This document shows, piece after piece, positions 1 to 7,091 of a stretch of DNA of 9,597 nt. The notes beneath the pieces were generated by a model. It worked only from the letters and a program-made list of their open reading frames with translations. It did no database searches and was not told the DNA's origin. The stretch comes from Clostridiales bacterium (GTDB lineage: Bacteria; Bacillota; Clostridia; Peptostreptococcales; Anaerovoracaceae), in the NCBI GenBank assembly GCA_009778945.1, contig WRFF01000057.1, forward strand, positions 1 to 9,597, written 5' to 3'. The translations under genes were made by a program, and so were the position numbers. How positions within the stretch are numbered: the first letter of the stretch is position 1; the number at the start of each line of letters is the position of its first letter.

Positions 1-1910
1 ACGAGCGTCAGGATCGAAGCGATAAAGGGGTTGTTCACCGTCATATGGAAAAGCCCGTACATCGCGACGAGAATGGCAACGTCATGAAAGGTCGTAATAG
101 TCGCGGCTAAGCCAAATTTAAACTGGAACCGTATGACAATATAGAGCAGCATAAAGACTGCGGCAAGCGCAATAGACAAAATCGCGTTGTTCGTCAGCGT
201 CTGGCCTACGGAGGGGCCAAACTGCTCAAAGGTCTGCAGCGCGTCCGCCTTTACGCCGAAATCCTTTTCAAAATAGGACATGATCCGATCGCGGTCCGCA
301 GCCGTCAGCGCCTGTGTCGTCTTGATTACGACGCCCTCCTGGTTGGTGCCGAAACTCGTGATATCGGCGTTCGTCACGCCGCCTTTTGCCAAAGTCCCCG
401 CTACTTGTGCTGTCGTAACCCGCTGTCCGAGGTCAATCTGGAGCATGGTGCCGCCCGTAAAGTCTATGCCCATATTGAAGCCGCGCCCGAAGCCGACGCT
501 GAGCCCCACCGCAAGAATGATAATCGAAATCGTATAGAAAACACGGCGGTGTTTGATAAAGTGGAAAGTCCGGGGCAGATGCGCGAGGATCGGCTTCTTC
601 CCATCCTGTACGCCGAGCCAACCGCGGTTCACGATGGCGGGGCTGTCTTCAAACGCGTTCACAAAGACACTTGTGATGACAAGGCCTGTGAAAAGCCCCA
701 GCACGATACCGATGATCAGCGTGAGCGCAAAGCCCTTGACATCGCCGTCGCCGAAGACATACAGCACGATGCCCGCGATCAGTGTGGTCAGCTGGCTGTC
801 GAACACGGTGTGTATCGCCTTTCTGAATCCAGACCGTGTGGATATCTTCAGGGATTTTCCGTCCCATACCTCATCCTTTATTCGCGAAAATACAATGACG
901 TTGGTATCAACCGCCATTCCGACAGACAGGAAGATGCCCGCAATTCCGGGCAGTGTCAGCACCCCTCCCAATCCGACAATCGCCCAAAACAGGAGCGGCA
1001 CAAAGAGAAGCAGTGAAATACACGCGCCGAGCCCCATAAACCGGAACATAAAGAGCATAAGCGCGAAGACAAGAAGGATGCCGATGGCGCCGCCGAGTAT
1101 CGATTCCTGGAAAGCGCCCATACCGATCGTCGCGCCGATGGCGGAACTTTCTACTTCTTTCAATTGAACAGGCAGCGAGCCGCCGCGGATCAGCGCGGCA
1201 AGCTCAGTCGCTTGCTGCTGTGTGAAATTGCCGGTGATTTCGACGTTTCCGCCGCTGATGCCGTCCTGTTGCGGTACCGGCGCCGAGATGATTTGGTTAT
1301 CGAGCATAATGACAACGGACCTGTTGCTAATCGGGTTCTTGTCAGTGTCGGTGCGGATATTGCCGTCCGAATCGCGCATAAGCTGCGCGTCTGTTATGCC
1401 GCCTTCATAGGCGATTTTCGTCGCCTGATAGAACCCGTCCGCACCCGCGCTGTTGAACGTAAGGTCGACTTTATAGCCGCCTTTCTGTGTGTCCTGGGCG
1501 GCGGTGCTGCTCGTCACCTGATCGCCTTTTACAAAGACTTTGCCGTCCGCCGTCATAAACTGCAGCTGCGCCGTCTGCCCGATCGTCTGGATCGCGGCTT
1601 CAGGATCCGTCACGCCCGGCATTTCCACACGGATACGGTTGTTGCCTTCGACGGTGATGACCGGCTGGGAAAGCCCCATCGCATTGACGCGCCGTTCGAT
1701 GACCGCCTGGGTCTGCTGCATCAGCTGTGACAGTTCCGCACCGGTTTTATTGGTTTCCGCCTGCATGACGACATACACGCCGCCGGAGATATCGAGCCCG
1801 AGCTTGATATCTTTTTGAATCGGCCCGACAGGCCCTATTCCAACGATTGTGACAAACCAGATGACCGCAATGACGACTCCCAGTACGATCGCATAAACTT
1901 TTCTCTTCAT
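1..1910 (-). CDS. secDF: Protein translocase subunit SecDF, fused (3' end outside window)
   Basis: Membrane protein that works with SecYEG and uses the proton motive force to help complete export of secreted proteins. The 636 codons in the window form one open frame from an ATG at 1910, with SecD and SecF fused. The SecD half has TM1 (about residues 5-27), the LGLDISGG motif (37-44), an extracytoplasmic region with IERRVNAMGL (71-80), and a TM block with GMAVDTNV (331-338). Asp335 there is the conserved proton-pathway aspartate of SecD proteins. The SecF half starts near residue 450, with GIDFTGGT (481-488) and FHDV (608-611). Full SecDF proteins have about 730-750 residues, so roughly 100, including the last SecF helices, lie beyond the left edge. 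It follows yajC by 33 bp with a modest AGGA-type ribosome site, and is probably co-transcribed with it. Fusion is typical of Bacillus and some Clostridia. Identification is firm. Confidence 0.96.
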   Translation of the reverse strand, partial: MKRKVYAIVLGVVIAVIWFVTIVGIGPVGPIQKDIKLGLDISGGVYVVMQAETNKTGAELSQLMQQTQAVIERRVNAMGLSQPVITVEGNNRIRVEMPGVTDPEAAIQTIGQTAQLQFMTADGKVFVKGDQVTSSTAAQDTQKGGYKVDLTFNSAGADGFYQATKIAYEGGITDAQLMRDSDGNIRTDTDKNPISNRSVVIMLDNQIISAPVPQQDGISGGNVEITGNFTQQQATELAALIRGGSLPVQLKEVESSAIGATIGMGAFQESILGGAIGILLVFALMLFMFRFMGLGACISLLLFVPLLFWAIVGLGGVLTLPGIAGIFLSVGMAVDTNVIVFSRIKDEVWDGKSLKISTRSGFRKAIHTVFDSQLTTLIAGIVLYVFGDGDVKGFALTLIIGIVLGLFTGLVITSVFVNAFEDSPAIVNRGWLGVQDGKKPILAHLPRTFHFIKHRRVFYTISIIILAVGLSVGFGRGFNMGIDFTGGTMLQIDLGQRVTTAQVAGTLAKGGVTNADITSFGTNQEGVVIKTTQALTAADRDRIMSYFEKDFGVKADALQTFEQFGPSVGQTLTNNAILSIALAAVFMLLYIVIRFQFKFGLAATITTFHDVAILVAMYGLFHMTVNNPFIASILTL

Positions 1911-1943
1911 ATTAACGTCCTATATCCCGTTTTAAATTACGCC

Positions 1944-2534
1944 TTATTTTTCGTCCTCAATCTCTTCTTCCGCTTCGTCGGCTTCCGCCTCGGTTTCGAA
2001 CGTATCTTCGGATTCCGTATCCTCCACCGGCACGGGGGCCGGCGCGGCTTTTTTCTGCTGCAGTTTTTTCGGCTTTTTGGGGGCCTCCTCCACGACTTCG
2101 TCCTCATCGTCGTCTTCTATCAGGACCTGAGGTTTGCTCGCCTTCTTCGGCGCCGACTCGTCAATCTTCGAAATGCCCCAACGCATGATGTCCAGCTTGG
2201 TCTTGTCCGCGCCGACCGCGATCGTGACCACATCCTCGTGGATACGGATCACACGCCCGCGGAAACCGCCGATTGTCGTCACCCAGTCACCCAGTTGCAC
2301 GCCGCTTCGCATTTCATTGACCTGTTTGGTCTTTTTCTGCTGCGGACGGATCAGAAGGAAATACATCACCACAACAATCAGAATCAGCGGGAGAAAAGCC
2401 ATAAGGCTGCTCGACGAACTGCCGCTTGAGGTACCGCCGGTGGTTGTCCCCATGGCGCAGCCCGACATGACGATTGCGATCAGAGCCGCCAAAGCCGCAA
2501 GCGCGATGACGTTTCGTTTCAGACCTTTGAACAT
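1944..2534 (-). CDS. yajC: YajC, Sec translocon accessory subunit with lipoprotein-like leader and acidic tail
   Basis: Small membrane partner of SecDF. The core is recognisable: one TM helix (about residues 45-63) followed by RPQQKKTK (63-70), then the soluble YajC domain with GDWVTTIGGFRG (82-93) and a conserved strand-rich stretch to about residue 125. The chosen start is the ATG at 2534 because AAGGAG lies 10 nt upstream; an in-frame ATG at 2558 lies upstream of that site. The protein is 196 residues, about twice the usual 85-110. The extra length is of two kinds. An N-terminal leader (KR near residue 7, hydrophobic 9-23, then MSGC with Cys26) looks like a lipoprotein signal peptide and is followed by a Gly/Ser/Thr linker (27-43). 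A C-terminal tail from about residue 128 is rich in Glu, Asp, Lys and Pro. Position directly before secDF supports the call. Whether Cys26 is lipidated is inference. Confidence 0.93.
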   Translation of the reverse strand: MFKGLKRNVIALAALAALIAIVMSGCAMGTTTGGTSSGSSSSSLMAFLPLILIVVVMYFLLIRPQQKKTKQVNEMRSGVQLGDWVTTIGGFRGRVIRIHEDVVTIAVGADKTKLDIMRWGISKIDESAPKKASKPQVLIEDDDEDEVVEEAPKKPKKLQQKKAAPAPVPVEDTESEDTFETEAEADEAEEEIEDEK

Positions 2535-2544
2535 AATATTTAAT

Positions 2545-2550
2545 CTCCTT
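2545..2550 (-). promoter_or_regulatory. Ribosome binding site fixing the yajC start
   Basis: AAGGAG read on the minus strand, 10 nt before the ATG at 2534. It lies inside the frame that would begin at the ATG at 2558, so it favours the shorter protein, which then starts with a normal signal-peptide-like leader. Confidence 0.75.
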
Positions 2551-2626
2551 AAATCCATTTCCGATAACTTTCAGATGATACCCTTCCGCGCACGAAAATA
2601 CAAAGACCCCGTGGACGTACTTATGT

Positions 2627-2656
2627 ATTCTATCATGATTAAAACCGATTGGACAA
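2627..2656 (-). promoter_or_regulatory. Possible yajC-secDF promoter
   Basis: On the minus strand TTGTCC (2656-2651) is followed after 18 bp by TAGAAT (2632-2627). Each box differs from the sigma-A consensus at one or two positions. The site overlaps the last codons and stop of the MFS gene and would give a leader of about 85 nt before yajC. I see no terminator between the MFS stop (2639) and yajC, so yajC-secDF could also be reached by read-through. Sequence-pattern evidence only. Confidence 0.35.
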
Positions 2657-4201
2657 GACCGCGGGCTCTTTCTTTTTCGTTTTAAAGAACGGGACAAAAA
2701 CGAGCGAGGCCAGCCCTATGACAGCGCAGGTAAAAATGGTGAATTGGATAGCCAGGACATAATTTTGCGCGTAAACGCCCTGGAGAATTGTAGTCATGGC
2801 CTGTGTTGCGGCATCCGCCGCCGACAATCCCTGGCTTATAAATTGCGCTGTCAATTTTTGGACCGCATCCATAAGCGGAAGGTTGAACGGCGTAAGCTGC
2901 GAAGTGGCGCCCGCGTAGTTATAGTTAAATCTATTTGTGATCAGCATCGTCACCGAAGCGACCACGGCCGAACTGCTGAACTGCTGGATGAACATCTGCA
3001 TGGCGCTCGCCCTTTGGGACTCCTTCGGCCCGATTTCCGTAAGGCCCAGCGTCCTGGCGGGCATCATCGCGATTCCGAGCCCGATATTCCGGATGGACGA
3101 CATGATGATGATATCTGTGACCGAAGCGTTGATATTCATGAGAGTCGAAATGGCGAACGTCGCTACGCCACAGACGATGATCCCGCCTGCGATGATCCAT
3201 TTCGTGCCTTTTTCGCCGAGCGTGTCCGACAGCTTGCCCGCGATCGGCATGGCCACCGCCATTACCAGGGATGACGGAAGAAGGGTTTCGCCGGACTGCA
3301 GGGCCGACAGGCCCTTGAAATTCTGCAGGAACACCGGAAGCGTATAGCTCATGCTGATCATCATGAGCATCATAAAGACCGTGAGGACAAGGCTCAGCGT
3401 GAAATTTGCGTCCTTCAGGAGGCGAAGATCAAGCAGCGGGGCGTCGGTATAGAGCTCGTTCACAATGAAGAACGCGAGCGCGCCGACCCCGATAATAGTC
3501 ATATAGACATATATAGGGTTATTCCAGTCGATGCTTTGATTTTTCCCGAGCAGATAGATGAGAAAACTGGTTCCGATTCCGGAGGAAATAAAGCCGAGTA
3601 TATCAAATTTCGGAAACGGGTTCCGCTTGCTGAACTTGAAAAATATCGTCGCAAGAAGCACCGCGACAATCCCGATGGGAATATTGACGTAGAAAATAAA
3701 CCGCCACCCCAGATACTCCACGATATAACCGCCGAGCGTGGGCCCGAAAGCCGGGGCCGCCATCGCGGCTATGCCGAATACGCCAAACGCTACGCCTCGT
3801 TTCGACGGCGGGAAGGAAGAGATGATCATGCCCATGCCGATCGGCGTCATCATGCCCCCGCCTATGGCCTGCAGGATCCGGAAGACAATCATCGTATTCA
3901 GGCTCCAGGCGAAGCCGCACAGGAAAGAACTGCTCGTGAAGATGATCATCGCGACCATATAGAGCCGCTCGCTTCCGAACACTTTCGACAGGTAAGGCGT
4001 GAGCGGAATAATGATCGCCATCGCCAGCATATAGGCCGTCGTGATCCACTGGACCGAGCTCAGCGCCACTCCGAATACGTTCATGATGGTGGGCAGCGCA
4101 ACGCTTACGACCGTACTGTCGATGATGGACATAAAGGTGCCCAGTATAACGACCGCTAAAGTCGACCAGGCTTTTGCGGGATCGAAATTTAACTCATCCA
4201 C
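2639..4201 (-). CDS. DHA2 (EmrB/QacA-type) 14-TM MFS multidrug efflux permease
   Basis: Proton-driven drug:H+ antiporter of the inner membrane. The protein has 520 residues, the normal size for 14-TM DHA2 members. TM1 carries SIIDSTVVSVALP (25-37) with the family acidic residue Asp28. The loop after TM2 has LSKVFGSERLYM, where a lysine replaces the usual motif A aspartate, as in EmrB. TM5 carries the antiporter motif as GPTLGG, followed by a GWRFIFYVNIPIG segment typical of the family. The C-terminus ends in a basic KTKKKE stretch. The start is a GTG at 4201 with AGGGA 7 nt upstream, overlapping the stop of the preceding adaptor gene; the ATG one base further in is out of frame. It is the last gene of the marR-adaptor-adaptor-pump operon. 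Substrate cannot be read from sequence; hydrophobic toxicants, antibiotics or a self-made metabolite are all possible. Confidence 0.93.
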   Translation of the reverse strand: MDELNFDPAKAWSTLAVVILGTFMSIIDSTVVSVALPTIMNVFGVALSSVQWITTAYMLAMAIIIPLTPYLSKVFGSERLYMVAMIIFTSSSFLCGFAWSLNTMIVFRILQAIGGGMMTPIGMGMIISSFPPSKRGVAFGVFGIAAMAAPAFGPTLGGYIVEYLGWRFIFYVNIPIGIVAVLLATIFFKFSKRNPFPKFDILGFISSGIGTSFLIYLLGKNQSIDWNNPIYVYMTIIGVGALAFFIVNELYTDAPLLDLRLLKDANFTLSLVLTVFMMLMMISMSYTLPVFLQNFKGLSALQSGETLLPSSLVMAVAMPIAGKLSDTLGEKGTKWIIAGGIIVCGVATFAISTLMNINASVTDIIIMSSIRNIGLGIAMMPARTLGLTEIGPKESQRASAMQMFIQQFSSSAVVASVTMLITNRFNYNYAGATSQLTPFNLPLMDAVQKLTAQFISQGLSAADAATQAMTTILQGVYAQNYVLAIQFTIFTCAVIGLASLVFVPFFKTKKKEPAVLSNRF

Positions 4202-4211
4202 AATGATTTCC

Positions 4212-4931
4212 CTACTTGATATGGATGCTGACGGTTGCGTTCGCGCCGATCAGCAGGCCGTCATACTCCTGGACGAACTGTATCTTAACGGGAGTATACT
4301 GCGTTTCTTTCACGAAAGTGCCGCTGGAGGTCGAAGGTACGATGGAGAACGCGGACAGCGTCGCGCTTCCGATGGCCGTAACTTTGCCGTAAAATTTCTG
4401 GCTGCCGAACTGGTCGATGGTTATGTCCACGTTCTGGCCGAGTTTGAGCTTGTTGACAACTTTCTCATCGATATTCGCCGTGACATACATGTCGTTATCC
4501 TGTGAGACGTAAGCGATCGTCTGGCCCGCCGAAATCATCTGCCCCGGCGCTCCAAGCGTTTTCAGCACTGTCCCGTTGATTGTCGACCGCACATTGGAGT
4601 TGTCGATCTGAGAGCTGTCCGCGGCGGACGGGTCTATTTGCATAAGCACGTCGCCCGTACGAACGTAATCCCCCTGCTTCACATTGACGCTGAGAATATT
4701 TCCCGACATTTTGGACACCATGGTGACCATGTCGCACTGTACGGAAGCGTTGTTTGTTTTAACAAAATTGCTGCTTTGGTAATTGAAATAAAAATAGACG
4801 CCGACTACCGCAATAACTACGACCGCAGCGATCGCAATCAATACCGGTTTCCCGGGTTTTTTTCTGGTTTTGGCCGTTTCCGTTTCTGTCGTTTCAGCCA
4901 GCTCTGTCGTTTCGTTTATCAGTTCTGCCAT
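4212..4931 (-). CDS. Short EmrA/HlyD-type membrane adaptor lacking the alpha-hairpin
   Basis: Partner of the MFS pump encoded 10 bp downstream. The 239 residues comprise a Thr/Glu-rich then basic cytoplasmic N-terminus (1-28), one TM helix (about 29-50), a split lipoyl domain and a beta-barrel. The first lipoyl half is MSGNILSVNVKQGDYVRTGD (75-94) and the second begins at residue 113 (NVRSTINGTVLK), so only about a dozen residues separate them. EmrA and HlyD (about 390-480 residues) have a long coiled-coil hairpin there. The C-terminal FSIVPSTSSGTFVKETQYTPVKI follows the EmrA pattern FS-P-SG-FVK-Q-PV. ATG at 4931; AAGGGAG 9 nt upstream overlaps the stop of the previous gene, indicating coupled translation. 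Without a hairpin it cannot span to a TolC-like channel in the usual way, which fits a single-membrane cell. The function (delivering or shaping substrate at the pump's outer face) is inference. Confidence 0.88.
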   Translation of the reverse strand: MAELINETTELAETTETETAKTRKKPGKPVLIAIAAVVVIAVVGVYFYFNYQSSNFVKTNNASVQCDMVTMVSKMSGNILSVNVKQGDYVRTGDVLMQIDPSAADSSQIDNSNVRSTINGTVLKTLGAPGQMISAGQTIAYVSQDNDMYVTANIDEKVVNKLKLGQNVDITIDQFGSQKFYGKVTAIGSATLSAFSIVPSTSSGTFVKETQYTPVKIQFVQEYDGLLIGANATVSIHIK

Positions 4932-4945
4932 TCCGTAAGTCTCCC

Positions 4946-6061
4946 TTATTTCGTCTTTATTGGATCGCCGTCTTTCAGCATGTTGGCGCCTGTCGTCACG
5001 ATCTGCGTGCCCGCTGTCAATGTGCCGCTGACGGGAGCGATGGAAATTTGATCCGCATTCCTGCCCAGCACCTTGACTGGGATTTTTTTCGCCGTATTGT
5101 TGTCAGCGACAAAGATATAGGCGTCCCGGCCCGAGGTCACGACCGAATCGGGAGGGACAATGAGGCTTTGCGTTTGGCTCGCCACAAGAACCATATTGGC
5201 GGTCATGCCTTGCTTGAAGAGACTGTCCTTATTGTCAACCGTCACCTGAACCATAAAGAGGCCTGCGGCGTTGGCGGCGCTCGACAAAGTCGTGATCTGC
5301 GTCTGGATCGCGGAACCGTCTGAGGTAAACACCTGCGCGTCCCCTCCGATCGCCAGCTTGTCGATCTCGTCCTTCGGAACGGAGGTGCTGACAATCACCT
5401 GGTCAAGGTTCGATACGGTATAGGCGGGCATCGTCTGCCCCGCCATTCCGCCGGTCACGATGTTTTTGCTGACCACAACGCCGCTGATAGGCGAAGTCAC
5501 CGTATAGTCGTTTTTCGTATTCTTCAGTGTCTGAAGCTGTTGCTGCGCCTGTTGCAAGGGATCCTGCGCCTGGAGGGAGTCCACCTGCGCCTGCGCGGCG
5601 TGATAGGCGGCGACCAACTGGTCATGCACCTGAGGAGATGTCCCTTCCGGCGGATAGGTCGCGGCCAAAAGCGCCTGATCACGCGCGCCCTCCGCCTGCG
5701 AAAGCGCGAGAGACTTCTGTGTCGAGCCGGTGGAAATCGAAGCCTGTAAGTCGGAGATTTGCTTATCGATATCCGTCGTATCCAGTTGGAAAAGCGGCTG
5801 GCCCGCACTGACGTTGTCTCCGACCGCCACGAAAGCCTGTTCCACTGTACCCGGGTATTTCGGGATGACGTCCACCTGGGTCTGCGACAGTACCTCGCCG
5901 ACCGTTGAGTACCCGTCGGCAAACGTGCCGCTCTTTAAAGCGGCCGTGTCCACGGATATCGCCGGCATACCTGTGCTCGCGCAGCCGCTCAGCAAACTGA
6001 CGCATACGATTGCGCCGATGCATACCAGTAGTTTTTTCAAAATAAATAATGCTCCCTTCAT
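4946..6061 (-). CDS. Lipoprotein adaptor of the RND/HlyD membrane-fusion family
   Basis: Lipid-anchored efflux adaptor of the AcrA/MacA type, here in an operon with an MFS pump. A signal peptide ends in the lipobox LSGC (Cys27). Domains in order: first lipoyl half (about 63-95, with PGTVEQAFVAVGDNVSAGQPL), a short Ala/Gln-rich coiled-coil hairpin (about 96-185), second lipoyl half (about 186-217, TSPISGVV), beta-barrel (218-300) and a membrane-proximal domain with IVPPDSVVT to the end. Length 371 is normal. The ATG at 6061 has a weak ribosome site. A TTG at 6040, 11 nt after AAGGGAG, would begin LKKLLVC, a more typical lipoprotein leader, and may be the true start. The gene lies 31 bp after marR and 14 bp before the second adaptor. 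An RND adaptor without an RND pump or ABC transporter beside it is unusual; its partner is presumed to be the MFS protein. Confidence 0.9.
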   Translation of the reverse strand: MKGALFILKKLLVCIGAIVCVSLLSGCASTGMPAISVDTAALKSGTFADGYSTVGEVLSQTQVDVIPKYPGTVEQAFVAVGDNVSAGQPLFQLDTTDIDKQISDLQASISTGSTQKSLALSQAEGARDQALLAATYPPEGTSPQVHDQLVAAYHAAQAQVDSLQAQDPLQQAQQQLQTLKNTKNDYTVTSPISGVVVSKNIVTGGMAGQTMPAYTVSNLDQVIVSTSVPKDEIDKLAIGGDAQVFTSDGSAIQTQITTLSSAANAAGLFMVQVTVDNKDSLFKQGMTANMVLVASQTQSLIVPPDSVVTSGRDAYIFVADNNTAKKIPVKVLGRNADQISIAPVSGTLTAGTQIVTTGANMLKDGDPIKTK

Positions 6062-6092
6062 GTCCTATATTATTTGTTTACCAGGCGGTCGG

Positions 6093-6533
6093 TCATTGCC
6101 AACGCCTTTCGTTGATGATTTTCGGAGCGAATTCTATGAGCCGTCCCATAATACGCACAAAAGCTTCCGCATCCTGTTCCCCGAGAAATTGCAGCATATC
6201 GACGTACACGTCCTTCGCGTTTTGAAAATTTTTCCGCGCTTGCTCCAGCCCGTCTTCCGTCAGGTCCACGATGATTTGACGGCGGTCGTCGGAGTCAATT
6301 CTTCGGGTGATGAAGCCTTTCTTTTCAAGGCCGTTCAGAATTACCGCAACCCTGGCGGAACTGACGGCCATTTTGTCGCTTATTTCGCACGGCGAAACTC
6401 CGCCGCCCATTTTTTCGAGATAAATGAGAGCCACCGTCTCACCCCGCAAGCCCTCGGTAAACAGCCCTTGTTTTTCTTGATGCAGTTTAAATATTTTGCT
6501 TAAAAATTCTTCCGCTACCAGTTCATAGTCCAC
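6093..6533 (-). CDS. MarR-family transcriptional regulator, likely repressor of the efflux operon
   Basis: Dimeric winged-helix DNA-binding protein. The 146 residues are the usual MarR length. The helix-turn-helix covers about 47-73 (EISDKMAVSSARVAVILNGL) and the wing is RRIDSDDRRQIIVDLT (77-92), with the conserved Asp-x-Asp-Asp-Arg-Arg pattern. Flanking helices (1-40 and 95-140) would form the dimerisation domain. One cysteine, Cys49, sits at the start of the DNA-binding domain; a thiol-sensing role is possible but unproven. The start is a GTG at 6533 (frame MDYELVAEEF) with only a weak GGTGA-type ribosome site. It is the first gene of the pump operon, with a strong promoter and a palindrome directly upstream, the usual layout of a ligand-released autorepressor. 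The nearby fabZ-fabH pair recalls FabT, a MarR protein controlling fatty-acid genes in streptococci, but efflux control is the simpler reading. Confidence 0.92.
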   Translation of the reverse strand: MDYELVAEEFLSKIFKLHQEKQGLFTEGLRGETVALIYLEKMGGGVSPCEISDKMAVSSARVAVILNGLEKKGFITRRIDSDDRRQIIVDLTEDGLEQARKNFQNAKDVYVDMLQFLGEQDAEAFVRIMGRLIEFAPKIINERRWQ

Positions 6534-6556
6534 TATTTCACCGCGTTACCTATATC

Positions 6557-6568
6557 TATTAATTAATA
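6557..6568. promoter_or_regulatory. Perfect 12-bp palindrome, probable MarR operator
   Basis: TATTAATTAATA reads the same on both strands. It lies 11 bp downstream of the marR -10 box, at about +6 to +17 of the expected transcript. MarR proteins bind AT-rich palindromes placed this way and repress their own operon. The position is seen in the sequence; binding is inference. Confidence 0.6.
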
Positions 6569-6579
6569 ACACCATTAGC

Positions 6580-6607
6580 ATTATAGACCGATTCATCCTT
6601 TTGTCAA
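6580..6607 (-). promoter_or_regulatory. Strong sigma-A promoter of the marR-efflux operon
   Basis: On the minus strand TTGACA (6607-6602) and TATAAT (6585-6580), both exact consensus, are 16 bp apart. Transcription should begin near 6573 with a leader of about 40 nt before the GTG at 6533. The promoter lies wholly between the fabZ stop and marR. A perfect promoter overlapped by a repressor site is a common arrangement for inducible efflux genes. Confidence 0.82.
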
Positions 6608-6626
6608 GAGGAATGATTTGGGAAAG

Positions 6627-7037
6627 TCACCGGACGAGAGCAAAGGACAGGTCGCCGCTGACGCAGAGCCGATCCTCGACAAAACCCTCGGATTTTATGA
6701 AATAAAAAGAGGAGCGGGCTTTCGTTATGCGGCTTTTGAGCACCACCTTATCTCCCGGCAGTACCTTGTTTTTGAATTTGATATTGTCCATTCCCGTGAA
6801 ATACGGCGTCGCCCCGGCGATGGCGTCCTGGATCAGCACGCAGGCCGACTGGCCCATCATCTCACAGAGGATCACGCCGGGGACCACGGGGTTGCCCGGG
6901 AAATGCCCCTGCAGGAAAAATTCATCTCCGCGGACGGTATAGGATGCGGTCGCCTCCTCGCCGTCCGACGCGGCCTCGTCCAAAAGCAGCATAGGCTCCC
7001 GGTGGGGCAGCAGTTTTTTCAGTTCTTCACGATCCAT
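6627..7037 (-). CDS. fabZ: (3R)-hydroxyacyl-ACP dehydratase FabZ
   Basis: Hot-dog-fold cytoplasmic enzyme that removes water from 3-hydroxyacyl-ACP to give trans-2-enoyl-ACP in type II fatty-acid synthesis. The 136 residues match the family (about 140). The substrate-pocket motif LPHREPM is at residues 10-16. The active-site segment GHFPGNPVVPGVILCEMMGQ (44-63) holds the catalytic His45 and Glu59. Downstream are the usual GMDNIKFKNKVLPGD strand region and a final SGDLSFALV strand. The start is the ATG at 7037, with GGAAGGA about 13 nt upstream. It lies 54 bp after fabH on the same strand and is probably co-transcribed with it. No acyl carrier protein, fabD, fabG, fabF or enoyl reductase gene is in the window, so this may be a split or second set. 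No hairpin terminator follows its stop, so read-through into marR is possible. Confidence 0.95.
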   Translation of the reverse strand: MDREELKKLLPHREPMLLLDEAASDGEEATASYTVRGDEFFLQGHFPGNPVVPGVILCEMMGQSACVLIQDAIAGATPYFTGMDNIKFKNKVLPGDKVVLKSRITKARSSFYFIKSEGFVEDRLCVSGDLSFALVR

Positions 7038-7091
7038 GTTATGTATCCAGTCCTTCCATTTCCATTTTCTTCGTCGAATTTTACACCCATT

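Noticed and set aside
405..1818. Several 90-200 codon plus-strand frames opposite secDF.
   Set aside because: They overlap one another in different frames, are rich in Arg/His/Ser low-complexity sequence and resemble no family, while the minus-strand SecDF frame is continuous and full of conserved motifs.
2535..2638. Search for a terminator or riboswitch between the MFS gene and yajC.
   Set aside because: No stable GC-rich hairpin with a T-run and no recognisable riboswitch core was seen; only a possible promoter and the yajC ribosome site.
3536..4159. A plus-strand frame of about 207 codons opposite the MFS gene, very rich in Arg, Asp and His.
   Set aside because: It is the complement of hydrophobic TM codons, with no ribosome site or domain.
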